From Marinagarivorans sp. (lineage in GTDB: Bacteria; Pseudomonadota; Gammaproteobacteria; Pseudomonadales; Cellvibrionaceae): a stretch of DNA of 56,045 nucleotides. The DNA lies in contig JANQJB010000006.1 of the NCBI GenBank assembly GCA_028281865.1, positions 1 to 56,045 of the forward strand, written 5' to 3'. The notes below the pieces were generated by a model. The model worked only from the letters and a program-made list of their open reading frames with translations, searched no databases and was not told the origin of the DNA. The translations under genes were made by a program, and so were the position numbers. Positions within the stretch are counted from its first letter, which is position 1. The number at the start of each line of letters is the position of its first letter. Shown here piece by piece: positions 1-8,355 of the stretch.

Positions 1-1
1 T

Positions 2-142
2 GATATTCGGCGCTTATGGGGTGCCGATGCTGTTGTGATTGATGAGCGAAACAACAATGCAATTCTTGCCGATGTACGCTCGCATAATCTTATGGCAATG
101 GATTTAGTGACGGGGCATTCTGTCTATTTGTCGGTTAAATAA
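2..142 (+). CDS. C-terminal end of an unrecognised protein (partial)
   Basis: An open frame runs in from the left edge and ends at the TAA at 140-142. It gives 46 residues that start DIRRLWGADAVVIDE and end in SVYLSVK. The residue mix is that of a soluble globular protein, with no membrane segment. The fragment is too short to assign a family, and its start and most of the gene lie outside the window. It converges on the leftward gene at 300-752, with a hairpin between them. Confidence 0.6.
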   Translation, partial: DIRRLWGADAVVIDERNNNAILADVRSHNLMAMDLVTGHSVYLSVK

Positions 143-177
143 AACGCAAATTAATTTTTGTTTTTATTATAAATCTC

Positions 178-210
178 AGGTGGGTTGCAATATAAATTTG
201 CAATCCACCT
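178..210. terminator. Strong stem-loop between convergent genes
   Basis: Two 13-nt arms (178-190 and 198-210) pair along their whole length with a single G-T wobble, around a 7-nt loop. The hairpin sits between the end of the gene at 2-142 and the end of the leftward gene at 300-752, so it could terminate either transcript. No clear T-tract follows on either strand, so it may be a Rho-type or RNA-stabilising structure rather than a classic intrinsic terminator. Confidence 0.5.
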
Positions 211-299
211 CCAATAGAGTGGTAATTCCGTTTAGCGCGGAGACTCTTTGGAGAAAAATCTAGCTCCCGTACTTTAACAGCACGTTTAGCTTTTGAAGA

Positions 300-752
300 T
301 TAAGGCTTACTTGATCGTACCCGCATGAAATTAGCGAACTTTTCGGGATTGCTAATCGCGGTGCCACAGCGCTTTATAGAGTTCTTTATCGACTGAAGAT
401 ATTTTGTTTTGTCCGATTTATATAAAGACTTTATTTTATCTGATGCTACCTTAAAATTTTTGCTTGAAAGATCCCGGGCTGCCGTTTTAACGTGCCTATT
501 ATTGAGTTCATTTTTGAGCGCCTTTTCGGCGGCTTTACTTGCCAACGCTAAAGACTGTTCTTTTTTCTTTTTTACGATATCAGCAGATTTATTGTTATTT
601 TTAGCATATGTTGTAGCCGCTTCATCGTAAACAGCCGCGCAGCGGCTGAAAAAGTCGGAGATTTCTAGCTGTACATCTTTTTCTTTTTCAGTATCAGCTG
701 CTATAGAGTTATACGGAATCACAAAAATAGTAAGTATTAAGAGCTTTTTCAT
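300..752 (-). CDS. Secreted hypothetical protein, lysine-rich
   Basis: The protein is about 150 aa from the ATG at 752. A longer frame opens at a GTG at 815, but the ATG at 752 begins a typical signal peptide (MKKLLILTIFVIPYNSIAA), so that start is preferred. The mature part is rich in Lys and Ala, probably helical, and has two Cys (in the segments FSRCAAVYDE and SIKRCGTAIS) that could form a disulfide in the periplasm. I recognise no domain family. It stands alone, divergent from nothing obvious and convergent with the partial gene at the left edge. Confidence 0.55.
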   Translation of the reverse strand: MKKLLILTIFVIPYNSIAADTEKEKDVQLEISDFFSRCAAVYDEAATTYAKNNNKSADIVKKKKEQSLALASKAAEKALKNELNNRHVKTAARDLSSKNFKVASDKIKSLYKSDKTKYLQSIKNSIKRCGTAISNPEKFANFMRVRSSKP

Positions 753-924
753 CGTGTCAATTTTTCTGCATATGTTGAGAATAGGCGGTTCGATCTTAAA
801 CCGCTCGATCTTCACCCACGAGACCGACGCAAGTCAAGAGCATTCCTTTGCTCAGGTGTGCGCAAAATTTCATTTGATCACCTTTCGGCGGATAAAAATC
901 GGTAAAAAGCGACTCTACTACGTT

Positions 925-2067
925 TTATTCAGCAGCAAAACAATAAATCGCTCCGTGACCAAATTGATGGCCGACAATCTGAACGTTATTACAGCCTACC
1001 TTGCTCATATCCGCGTTAATCCAATTAAATGGTGCTGTGTTTTGTCCTGGTTTAGGAGGAATACCCACGAATGCAGATAAGTTTTGCGAGCCCGATTGCC
1101 AGTTGCCGCAATTGTTACCGCCGGCATAAGACCCGTTTCTCGATGAACCGGTAATAATAATTCGGCTGTCCGCATTGCGTGAGCTTTGAAGTTCTGAAAG
1201 TTTTTCACCGTTTTCAGTTAACGCGGTATCCGTATTGATATTATTGCGCTCAGTCGTGCTAAAAAGCTGCTGTTTATTTTCGGCAATCACGACGCCCTTC
1301 GCGTTTTTCCACGGGCCTTCACCTACGCGCTGTTGTGCATTGACTTGAGCTGTGCTCAGCAGGGCTCGCCAAGTGCGCCCACCCGCGCCAGCATCGTTCG
1401 CCAGTTTTTGGCAATGTTCATCTGCTCCAGCCAAACCACCGAAATTGCCACCTCCTGAGGGAAGATCGGTGGCAACGAAAAAACTCATATCTGAATTTGA
1501 GCCTCCGCCATTTTGTGGTGGCCAAGTATCCCCAGGGCACCACGGCTGCCCAACAGTATATGTGATATAAGCGACGATCTGTTCAGATTGAACGCGACCC
1601 ACCGGGTTGTTTCGGTTGGGCATCCAGTTGGCAATGAAGTCGATAAGGTCGGTGTTTTTAAAACCCGCGTTGCCGCGTGCCTTGTAGCCGTCGCCGGCGG
1701 TGTCAAACAAGTCGATGCTATCCCAATCTGTGCTGCCATCGGTTGGCACGCTGCCGTGACAACCTAAACAGTCGCTTGAAACGTAGAGGTCAGCACCGGT
1801 TAAAACATCGCCTTCGCAGAGGTTTATCGGAGCGCCTGAAGAAGAACTGGAACTGCTAGAGGAAGAAGAACTTGAGCTACTAGAGGACGAAGAACTGGAA
1901 CTACTCGACGAGCTAGTTGAAGAAGAACTTGTACTGCTTGATGACGAGCTTGAGCTGCTGCTTGTTGAGCTCGCTGAGGATGAACTCGAGCTGCCATCGG
2001 GCTTTTCATTTCCGCCTGAGCAGGCCGTTAATGCAAATGCAAGCAGTACTAACAAATACTTAGTCAT
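925..2067 (-). CDS. Polyserine-linker lipoprotein with c-type haem site and DUF1554-like lectin domain
   Basis: 380 aa. The N-terminus is a lipoprotein signal with a lipobox ending LTAC. A polyserine linker of about 50 residues (roughly 25-77) follows, then a short cytochrome c-like domain with one CxxCH site (CLGCH), then a C-terminal domain starting FFVATDLPSGG that resembles the DUF1554 / endostatin-like lectin fold seen in bacterial secreted proteins. Polyserine linkers are characteristic of Saccharophagus, Teredinibacter and Cellvibrio surface enzymes. The protein is probably anchored in the outer membrane and displays a redox haem module joined to a possible glycan-binding module. A GGGGAC ribosome site lies just upstream of the ATG. 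Substrate or redox partner cannot be told from sequence. Confidence 0.75.
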   Translation of the reverse strand: MTKYLLVLLAFALTACSGGNEKPDGSSSSSSASSTSSSSSSSSSSTSSSSTSSSSSSSSSSSSSSSSSSSSSSSSSSGAPINLCEGDVLTGADLYVSSDCLGCHGSVPTDGSTDWDSIDLFDTAGDGYKARGNAGFKNTDLIDFIANWMPNRNNPVGRVQSEQIVAYITYTVGQPWCPGDTWPPQNGGGSNSDMSFFVATDLPSGGGNFGGLAGADEHCQKLANDAGAGGRTWRALLSTAQVNAQQRVGEGPWKNAKGVVIAENKQQLFSTTERNNINTDTALTENGEKLSELQSSRNADSRIIITGSSRNGSYAGGNNCGNWQSGSQNLSAFVGIPPKPGQNTAPFNWINADMSKVGCNNVQIVGHQFGHGAIYCFAAE

Positions 2068-2770
2068 AATGTTGTCCCCAATAGTTGATTTATATTTATC
2101 GAAATTTAACTTGTTTCATAGAAATTACAGTTTTACTTGTGTGGCGTTTTAGGCACTTTCGAGCGCCACCAAATGCCCGCGGACATTTTGAATTGGCGAT
2201 CAGTCTGCCAAATCTCTATTTATGGGACTGTGATTCAAGAGTCATAATGACCTTAAGAAAGGTTAAGAAATGTGGGAGTTTTGTCGGGTAGCGTTTTTGG
2301 GGCACAAAGGGACAGTCATATTGAGCTGCTCTAGTCGAAGTTATTTGGTGTATTTGTTTATAGATAGCCGATTTCTCATCTGAATAGATAATAAGGCTTA
2401 CTATCTTAAAGTCGTAGAGCTTTAAATTAATTTTTTATAAGTAAAAAATTAAAATAATGAATTTAAATAAAAATACTTGCTTTTTACACGCACGCATTTT
2501 GATCACTCCAGCATCGATGATGAAGCACATATTTTTTAATTGGCGCCTCAAAAACTGAATGGCGCACTTCAATTTAATTGTGCGCTGCAATAATGCACTT
2601 CTATGATCGATTGTAGTGCGTTAGCGAAAGATTGTAAGCTGCTGTTACTGGAATATTGTAATATTGAACTAAAAAGCCAAAATTTTATTTCGTTCACAAA
2701 TCTGCAACCTGTGCTAAACAACTAATTAAATATAAATCCATTTTTATGTTGTATGGTGGAGGTCTGATCT
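2068..2770. other. Intergenic region between divergent genes
   Basis: These 703 bp separate the leftward polyserine lipoprotein from the rightward CheA-like gene and must hold both promoters. The stretch is AT-rich. A short inverted repeat of 6-nt arms (2562-2567 and 2580-2585, GCGCAC/GTGCGC) is the only symmetrical element I noticed. A 68-codon open frame at 2085-2291 has no convincing protein character. I see no RNA gene. Confidence 0.4.
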
Positions 2771-4906
2771 GTGTGGTCGGCTTTAGGTAAATATAAAGCA
2801 ATAGTCGTCTCTATTGCTCTCTTTCTAATTCTCGATGCTTCTGTATTGTCTTTGAATTTCTTCATTTCATTTAAAATTGCTGACGACGCGGTAGGCGTAA
2901 ACTTGGCAGGTCGCCAACGTATGTTAACCCAGCGAACGGTCAAATCGCTCTATGATTTGCGACTTGCTGAAGGTGATACGGTTAAACAAGAAACTGCGTT
3001 AAACGAGTTAAAAACAACATATAACTTATTTAATACGACGCTCACGGCATTTGACAAGGGCGGAGAAACTAAAAATGCAAACGGAGAAACCGTTGTATTG
3101 AAAAGGGTTAACTCCGATGCTGGGCGAGTTGCCATTGATGAAGCTAAGATAATATGGCAGCCATACTCCGACGCGATTGCGAAAGTTATTGCTGCATCTG
3201 GCACCGCTGCAATGGCGCAGAGTCTTAACAGCGCTATCGTTATCGCCGGCGATAAAAATTTGTTGTTGCTAAAGTTAATGAACGATTTGACCGTTAACCT
3301 GGAACAGGTTGCCACTCACCAGGCGACGGTATTGCGTTATATTCAAACTGGGGGTATCACGCTCGCGATTATTAACTTCCTTATCATTTTGTTTCACTTT
3401 ATCGGTGAGTTGCGACAAAACGATAAATTTTTAGAAGATGCAAGGAAAGAAACGACGGACATATTAGACACTGTCAATGAAGGTCTTTTTCTATTGGACA
3501 AAGACTTAGTCATTGGTGAGCAGCAATCATCGCAACTAGCGGAAATATTTGGTGGTAAAGATGCGCGCGGCTTAAAATTCTCTGACCTAATTGGTGACTT
3601 AGTCAAACCGAAGGATCTTGAAACGGCACAAAGATTTGTTAACTTACTGTTTCGTCCGGATGTAAAAGGTAATCTTATTAGCGATTTGAATCCGCTTAAT
3701 CAGGTTGAAATTAATATTCCCGACGAAGATGGTGGTTATATCACCCGTCACCTGAGTTTTGAATTCAGTCGTGTTTCCAAAGATGGTGAGTTAAAAAATG
3801 TATTAGTTACAGTAAATGATATTACTGAACAAGTTATGCTGGCACGTGAACTTGAAGAGACCAAGGAGAAGGGAGAGCAGCAGCTTGAGATGCTGACGAG
3901 TATTTTACATGCTAATCCGGGTGTTCTAAAACGTTTTATTCAAAATGCTTTTGATGCCTACGGTAGAATCAATAAAATATTAAAAGAACAGTCAAAGTCC
4001 CCGGCCGTTATGCAGCGTAAACTCAATGATATTTTTATTGAAGTGCATAACTTTAAGGGCGAGGCATCGGCGCTGGAGCTGGATAACTTTGCCGAATATG
4101 CTCATGTGTTTGAAGATGATATACAAGCGTTGAAACAACAAAGCAAGCTAGCTGGGAATGATTTCTTAAAGCTAGCTGTTCATTTAGAATCGCTTATTCG
4201 CTACACCGAATCGATAAAAGAACTCGCGGATAAATTAGCGAGTTTTGCCTTCAATCAAGACCCTTCCAGCAGCGTTCGCAGCCCTACGAATCATGAAAAC
4301 GTCACGAGCAGTGACTGGAAGCATTTAACCAAGCTTTGTGAAAATGTATCGCAACGTGACAAAAAGCAAGCTCAGCTTGTGTTAACCGGTTTCGACGAGG
4401 CAAAAATAAACGACGATGCCCAAAAGCTCGTCAACGAATTGTCGATTCAATTTATTCGCAATGCAGTTGTTCACAGCATAGAGCATCCTGAATTTCGTAA
4501 GGCGCGTGGGAAGCATGAGACGGGTCGTATTGATGCTCGCTTGTCTCGCCTGCCAACCGGAGAGCTGGAGTTAAGTGTGCACGACGATGGTTGTGGCATA
4601 AATTATGAAAAAATTCGCTCTAAGGCACTTATGATAGGTAAATGGGATAAAGCGGAAGTTGAAAAATTCACCCACCAGCAACTATTGTCGTTAATATTTT
4701 TGCCGGGATTTTCGACAGCAGATAATCAAAATGAGGACGCCGGACGGGGAGTGGGAATGGATATTATTAAAAAACGTATCGATCAGTATCAAGGAAAGAT
4801 AAAAGTATCAAGCAGCTCCGGTAAGCACTGCCAATTTACGGTGACGTTTCCAGCCGATGCATTTGCACAAAATGAAATTGATACTCAGCAGGGAAAAGTA
4901 GCTTAG
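2771..4906 (+). CDS. CheA-like histidine kinase with PilJ-type sensor, PAS and HPt
   Basis: 711 aa. Order of parts: TM1 (about 10-32), a periplasmic PilJ/NarX-type sensor with the motif NLAGRQRMLTQR (44-55), TM2 (about 195-215), a PAS-like region (about 225-370), an HPt domain with candidate phospho-His H426 in the motif VHNFKGEAS, and a CheA-type ATPase with N box (QFIRNAVVHS), G1 (DDGCGI) and G2 (GRGVGMD). It stops after the ATPase and lacks the CheW-like P5 domain that docks classical CheA to receptor arrays, so it probably senses directly through its own periplasmic domain. The start is a GTG with a GGAGG site 9 nt upstream. It leads an operon with CheY- and CheX-like genes and should phosphorylate the CheY-like protein. 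Confidence 0.85.
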   Translation: MWSALGKYKAIVVSIALFLILDASVLSLNFFISFKIADDAVGVNLAGRQRMLTQRTVKSLYDLRLAEGDTVKQETALNELKTTYNLFNTTLTAFDKGGETKNANGETVVLKRVNSDAGRVAIDEAKIIWQPYSDAIAKVIAASGTAAMAQSLNSAIVIAGDKNLLLLKLMNDLTVNLEQVATHQATVLRYIQTGGITLAIINFLIILFHFIGELRQNDKFLEDARKETTDILDTVNEGLFLLDKDLVIGEQQSSQLAEIFGGKDARGLKFSDLIGDLVKPKDLETAQRFVNLLFRPDVKGNLISDLNPLNQVEINIPDEDGGYITRHLSFEFSRVSKDGELKNVLVTVNDITEQVMLARELEETKEKGEQQLEMLTSILHANPGVLKRFIQNAFDAYGRINKILKEQSKSPAVMQRKLNDIFIEVHNFKGEASALELDNFAEYAHVFEDDIQALKQQSKLAGNDFLKLAVHLESLIRYTESIKELADKLASFAFNQDPSSSVRSPTNHENVTSSDWKHLTKLCENVSQRDKKQAQLVLTGFDEAKINDDAQKLVNELSIQFIRNAVVHSIEHPEFRKARGKHETGRIDARLSRLPTGELELSVHDDGCGINYEKIRSKALMIGKWDKAEVEKFTHQQLLSLIFLPGFSTADNQNEDAGRGVGMDIIKKRIDQYQGKIKVSSSSGKHCQFTVTFPADAFAQNEIDTQQGKVA

Positions 4907-4954
4907 ATAGAAAATTTTTGGACACCTACTTTTATCGATAAATTAGTGGAAGTT

Positions 4955-5332
4955 ATGACAGTACCCTTGAAAATGCTCATCGTAGATGACTCCAATATCA
5001 TACGCAGAAAAATTGAACGCGGTAGTGATGGCGAAATGTTTAAGGTCGTTGGGTCTGCCGATAGCGGTGTTGCGGCAATAGAAAAATTTAAAGCGCTGAA
5101 ACCCGACGTAGTTACAATGGATTTAACTATGCCTAAGATGGATGGCATTGAATGTATTTCTAATCTTATTTCGATCGACCCTAAAGCGCGTATATTAGTC
5201 GTATCCGCGCTATCCGATAAAGCAACCGGTATCGAAGCGCTGGAAAAAGGTGCGCGTGGCTTTTTATGCAAGCCGTTTGACGAAAAAAAATTAAGCGATG
5301 CTTTAAAAGAATTGGTGCAGGACTATGTCTGA
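4955..5332 (+). CDS. CheY-like single-domain response regulator
   Basis: 125 aa from the ATG at 4955; a GTG at 4946 would add three residues. The receiver fold is complete: acidic pair D11-D12 in LIVDDSN, phospho-acceptor D56 in VTMDLTMP, and the conserved Lys in LCKPF. There is no output domain, so it acts by protein-protein contact. It lies 48 nt after the CheA-like kinase and its end overlaps the CheX-like gene by 8 nt, which indicates translational coupling. The likely circuit is kinase, to this protein, to dephosphorylation by CheX. The output target (motor, pilus or enzyme) is not visible here. Confidence 0.9.
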   Translation: MTVPLKMLIVDDSNIIRRKIERGSDGEMFKVVGSADSGVAAIEKFKALKPDVVTMDLTMPKMDGIECISNLISIDPKARILVVSALSDKATGIEALEKGARGFLCKPFDEKKLSDALKELVQDYV

Positions 5333-5774
5333 AGAAACGTTGCAAGTATTTATCGATGGTGTCATAAATTATTTTCATCACACCTCGGAAAAGGAAGTGA
5401 AGGTGGGATCGCCTTACTTAATCGAAAACAATAGCCCCGCTGCATTTGACTACACGGGTATCATTGGCATTTCCGGTCCCTATCGCGGAAGTGTTTATTT
5501 TACGGCACCAAAAGCCTTGTTAACGCATTTGCTGCTCGCTATTGGAGAAAAAGACACGTCGATGGAATATATTATGGATTTAGTGGGTGAAGTGGCTAAT
5601 ACAATTGCGGGAAATGCCCGCTCGAAATTTGGGCAGGATTTTTTAATATCCGTCCCCGTTGTGGTTGAGGGTGCTCCCAGTAATATCCATCTACCTAAAG
5701 ACTTGCGCTCTTATGTGATACCCGTTTACTGGCGCGCTTATAGTTCGGCGGTTGTTATTTGCTTGGAGGCCTAA
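5325..5774 (+). CDS. CheX-family phosphatase
   Basis: 149 aa, the usual size for CheX. The family signature ExxN is present as E89-V-A-N92 in GEVANTIAGNARSKFG; in characterised CheX these two residues insert into the receiver active site and hydrolyse the aspartyl phosphate. The start overlaps the end of the CheY-like gene, so both are made together. The three genes 2771-5774 form a self-contained kinase / regulator / phosphatase module without receptors, CheW, CheR or CheB, which argues against a normal chemotaxis array. Confidence 0.85.
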   Translation: MSEETLQVFIDGVINYFHHTSEKEVKVGSPYLIENNSPAAFDYTGIIGISGPYRGSVYFTAPKALLTHLLLAIGEKDTSMEYIMDLVGEVANTIAGNARSKFGQDFLISVPVVVEGAPSNIHLPKDLRSYVIPVYWRAYSSAVVICLEA

Positions 5775-5799
5775 ACCCCCCTCTGAAAACTACAGAAAA

Positions 5800-6237
5800 T
5801 TAGTCCGAGCCGGTTTTGCAATAATTATGCGGGACACGACGCTCCTGCATATTGCTCATCTCGACACATTGATTCATTTTATTGCGAATACAAGTTTTAT
5901 AAGCTTTACGTCCCTTTCTGCCACAAATTACTTTTTCATTAAACTCCCCTGGGAATTTAATGACATTAAATTTACCACTGGTATTTTCAAGCACTTGATA
6001 GTTTAGGGACTTGGCACACGCCTGCGTGATCGCCATCGGGATATCTTCGATAAGAATAGCATCGTTGTTTGGGCAGCCAAGATTGTGGCCTTGTTCGCGC
6101 TTGGTCGGCAGAGGTTCGCCCTCAGGCGGGAGAGGGTTGTTGGCCGCAAACAGATAAGTACTTAAACTCAAAAGCAGAGCGCTAAAAAGAAAGGTGGGGC
6201 GGTGAGGGTTTTTCAATGAAACTCGTTTTATGCTCAT
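5800..6237 (-). CDS. Secreted hypothetical protein
   Basis: 145 aa with an N-terminal signal peptide (hydrophobic core FLFSALLLSLSTYLFA, likely cleaved after AANN or nearby). The mature part has several Cys (in HNLGCPND, QACAKSL, VICGRKG, YKTCIRN, NQCVEM and NYCKTG), suggesting a disulfide-stabilised periplasmic or extracellular protein. I recognise no family. It converges on the cheX-like gene with only 25 nt between them and sits downstream of the polyserine lipoprotein gene in the same orientation, 148 nt away. Confidence 0.6.
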   Translation of the reverse strand: MSIKRVSLKNPHRPTFLFSALLLSLSTYLFAANNPLPPEGEPLPTKREQGHNLGCPNNDAILIEDIPMAITQACAKSLNYQVLENTSGKFNVIKFPGEFNEKVICGRKGRKAYKTCIRNKMNQCVEMSNMQERRVPHNYCKTGSD

Positions 6238-6385
6238 TAACAGCGCTCTTATTATTTTGTCGTTATTTTTAATCGTTGCTTTTGGCCTTGATCAAGACAA
6301 GACAAACACGGTTTATCTTGTTGCTTAACCCCCACACTTAAAGTCGCAAGGAGTCCATTCCGCAATAATATAAATTGACGATAAA

Positions 6386-7330
6386 TTATTCTTGCTCTGA
6401 TTCACACAAATTTGCAAACATCTGCTCATAGGGGCTGCTGAGCCAATTGCCTTCTTCCGTTAATATCTGATAGCCACGTCGTGGAGCAGGCTCGTTGTAT
6501 TCTGAGCGGAACCAGACAATGCGATCAATAGCATGGCCGGTCGAGCGATGTGTAACTGTCATGGTGACCTCTTCTCCAGCTTCAAAAGTACACCTTAGAG
6601 GGCGGAAATGTTCAGGGCCGCAGGCCTCGCAAGCTGAAAACCAAACCCAATGCGGGCCCGGCACGATTCTGCCGACAAATATCTTTTGTGGTCTAGGTGG
6701 ACAGTAGGGACCTCTCGCTGGGGAAATAGCGATTCGAGAGTCGTTATTTTTGTCGTCGTGGGAGCCTTTTGAGTTGCGCCACACCATTGTGTATTCGCCG
6801 GCTTCTTGGATTTTGAATGTCCATTTGATGCCCGCACCATTGCGAGTTGCGTAGTAGCCGCTACCCGTGTAACCATCACGTGGTTGGGTGGTAAGAGACC
6901 AGTTCCCAGGTGACATAGAGCTTTCAGCCTCAAACACGACCAAGCCATTTTTCTCCAAAAATGGTCCCGCTTGGGGAGAGGGGACAGCACAGTTTTCGCT
7001 TGGATGCTGGGCGACAATTTGTGGAAGAATACCAACTTCGCCATCGTAGGGGTCTTCAACGGCCATCCCTGACGAACTTGAGGAAGAAGATGAGCTTGAG
7101 CTGCTTGAGGAGGAGCTACTTGAGCTGGACGAGCTACTGCTGCTGGACGATGAACTGCTAGAGGAACTCGTGCTAGACGAAGAACTACTTGATGAGCTGC
7201 TAGAGCTCGAGGATGTACTGGATGAGGAACTGGAACTCGGGTTTTCCACTACATTCCCTCCATCACATGCACTTAACACCAACAAGCACGCGGCCGCGAG
7301 CGTTATCCTAATCTGTACCAGGTTAATCAT
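6386..7330 (-). CDS. Polyserine-linker lipoprotein with CBM6-like domain
   Basis: 314 aa. The lipobox ends LSAC, then a polyserine linker of about 55 residues, then one domain of about 220 residues. That domain begins with the motif VFEAESS and contains GYTGSGYYATRNG and VTHRSTGHAIDRIVWF, the pattern of a CBM6-type carbohydrate-binding beta-sandwich. No catalytic domain is present, so it is best read as a surface-anchored glycan-binding protein. It shares its architecture (lipobox, Ser linker, binding domain) with the gene at 925-2067 but not its C-terminal fold. Assignment to CBM6 specifically is moderately sure. Confidence 0.7.
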   Translation of the reverse strand: MINLVQIRITLAAACLLVLSACDGGNVVENPSSSSSSSTSSSSSSSSSSSSSSTSSSSSSSSSSSSSSSSSSSSSSSSSSSSSSSSSGMAVEDPYDGEVGILPQIVAQHPSENCAVPSPQAGPFLEKNGLVVFEAESSMSPGNWSLTTQPRDGYTGSGYYATRNGAGIKWTFKIQEAGEYTMVWRNSKGSHDDKNNDSRIAISPARGPYCPPRPQKIFVGRIVPGPHWVWFSACEACGPEHFRPLRCTFEAGEEVTMTVTHRSTGHAIDRIVWFRSEYNEPAPRRGYQILTEEGNWLSSPYEQMFANLCESEQE

Positions 7331-8355
7331 ATTAAGACCCTATTTATTAGGTGAATATGGGACTAAGTCTATTGATTGTGCAGAAAAGTATTAATCCGCA
7401 CTTAAAATACTACTGCTTTGTAGATTTAATTAACTGATGAAAATCGCCGCTCGCTTATTGTAGTTATTGGAACATCTTATAAAAGGCGTCCGTTTTTCGG
7501 CGAAAAATCCTATAAAAAAGACTTAGATTTGATCAATTTTATCACCTAATGTATTTGCCGTTTGCCGCGTGAATGCAAAGATGAGATGCAAATCTTAGAT
7601 TTTTTTAATAGTGTGCACGAATTCACGTCAGTAATAGTTGGATTAACAATATCGATTGATGAGTAAAATTGAGATTTGTATTTGTGTCCGATATTTATGA
7701 AAAGAAGGATGCCAAGTTTATTTTTCTTCGTTCTGTCCGAGTCGCTTTTATCTGTGCTTCAAATAATAAAACGGGTTTAAGAGATAGGTGCCTGAAATAT
7801 ATAAGGTATATGAAATATATAAGCAACTAAAATAGTTTTTCCACAAGTTGTGTCATTTTGCTTCTGCCCATAATTGCTCGATAAATAATTTGCTACTTTG
7901 CTAAAACGTTTTCGATTCTAGCGCTGCACAAAAAAGCGTATATCTCCTTCTTCCCTGTTAATGACATCGCCTGGTTTGCAAAAAATATTTACCTTTTATG
8001 AAGTGTCCTTAATTGATTTTACCTAATCCGGCAATGGATCGTTACACGGTGCCAACCAATGGAACAAAGTGTCTCGAATTTTTGTCGTGATTTTTAACCT
8101 ATTTGCATTTGAAAGCGATAAAATTGCGATGCAATGTCACGATATTCATAAATTTATGATCGAAATTGACAAGCGTATGCGACGTTTGATGGACAGTTTT
8201 AAAGAATCGAGCCATTGGTTTGGAATATTATAGCGCCAGTATGAGGGGCTAGGGCACCTCATTAGAACAAGGGCAAATGATATTGGAATAGTGGGATAGA
8301 TTTTATCCGGTAGCACATGTTAGATTTGCTTTTTTTCCAAAAATTAGGGTGAGCA
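7331..8355. other. Long AT-rich intergenic region upstream of the metabolic island
   Basis: About 1 kb without a convincing gene. It holds a 13-nt direct repeat TGAAATATATAAG at 7793-7805 and 7811-7823 (period 18), a small inverted repeat ATTGC-GAT-GCAAT at 8123-8135, and a perfect 14-bp palindrome TCATAAATTTATGA at 8146-8159. The last two lie 195-235 nt upstream of the first island gene and could be regulator sites. Upstream regulatory use is inference. Confidence 0.4.
8123..8159. promoter_or_regulatory. Pair of palindromes upstream of the SDR/ferredoxin genes
   Basis: Two symmetrical elements lie close together: ATTGC-GAT-GCAAT (8123-8135) and the perfect palindrome TCATAAATTTATGA (8146-8159), with centres about 23 bp apart. 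They precede the gene at 8356. They could be operators for the LysR-type protein at 10143 or for another regulator. No direct evidence separates this from chance in AT-rich DNA. Confidence 0.3.

Noticed and set aside
754-1080. 108-codon rightward open frame
   Set aside because: It lies antisense across the end of the polyserine lipoprotein gene and its 3' flank; a shadow frame.
2085-2291. 68-codon rightward open frame in the 2.1-2.3 kb gap
   Set aside because: No ribosome site and poor protein character; treated as intergenic.
7170-7394. 74-codon rightward open frame rich in Leu and Glu
   Set aside because: It is the antisense reading of the polyserine linker in the CBM6-like lipoprotein; serine codons read backwards give Leu/Glu-rich peptides.
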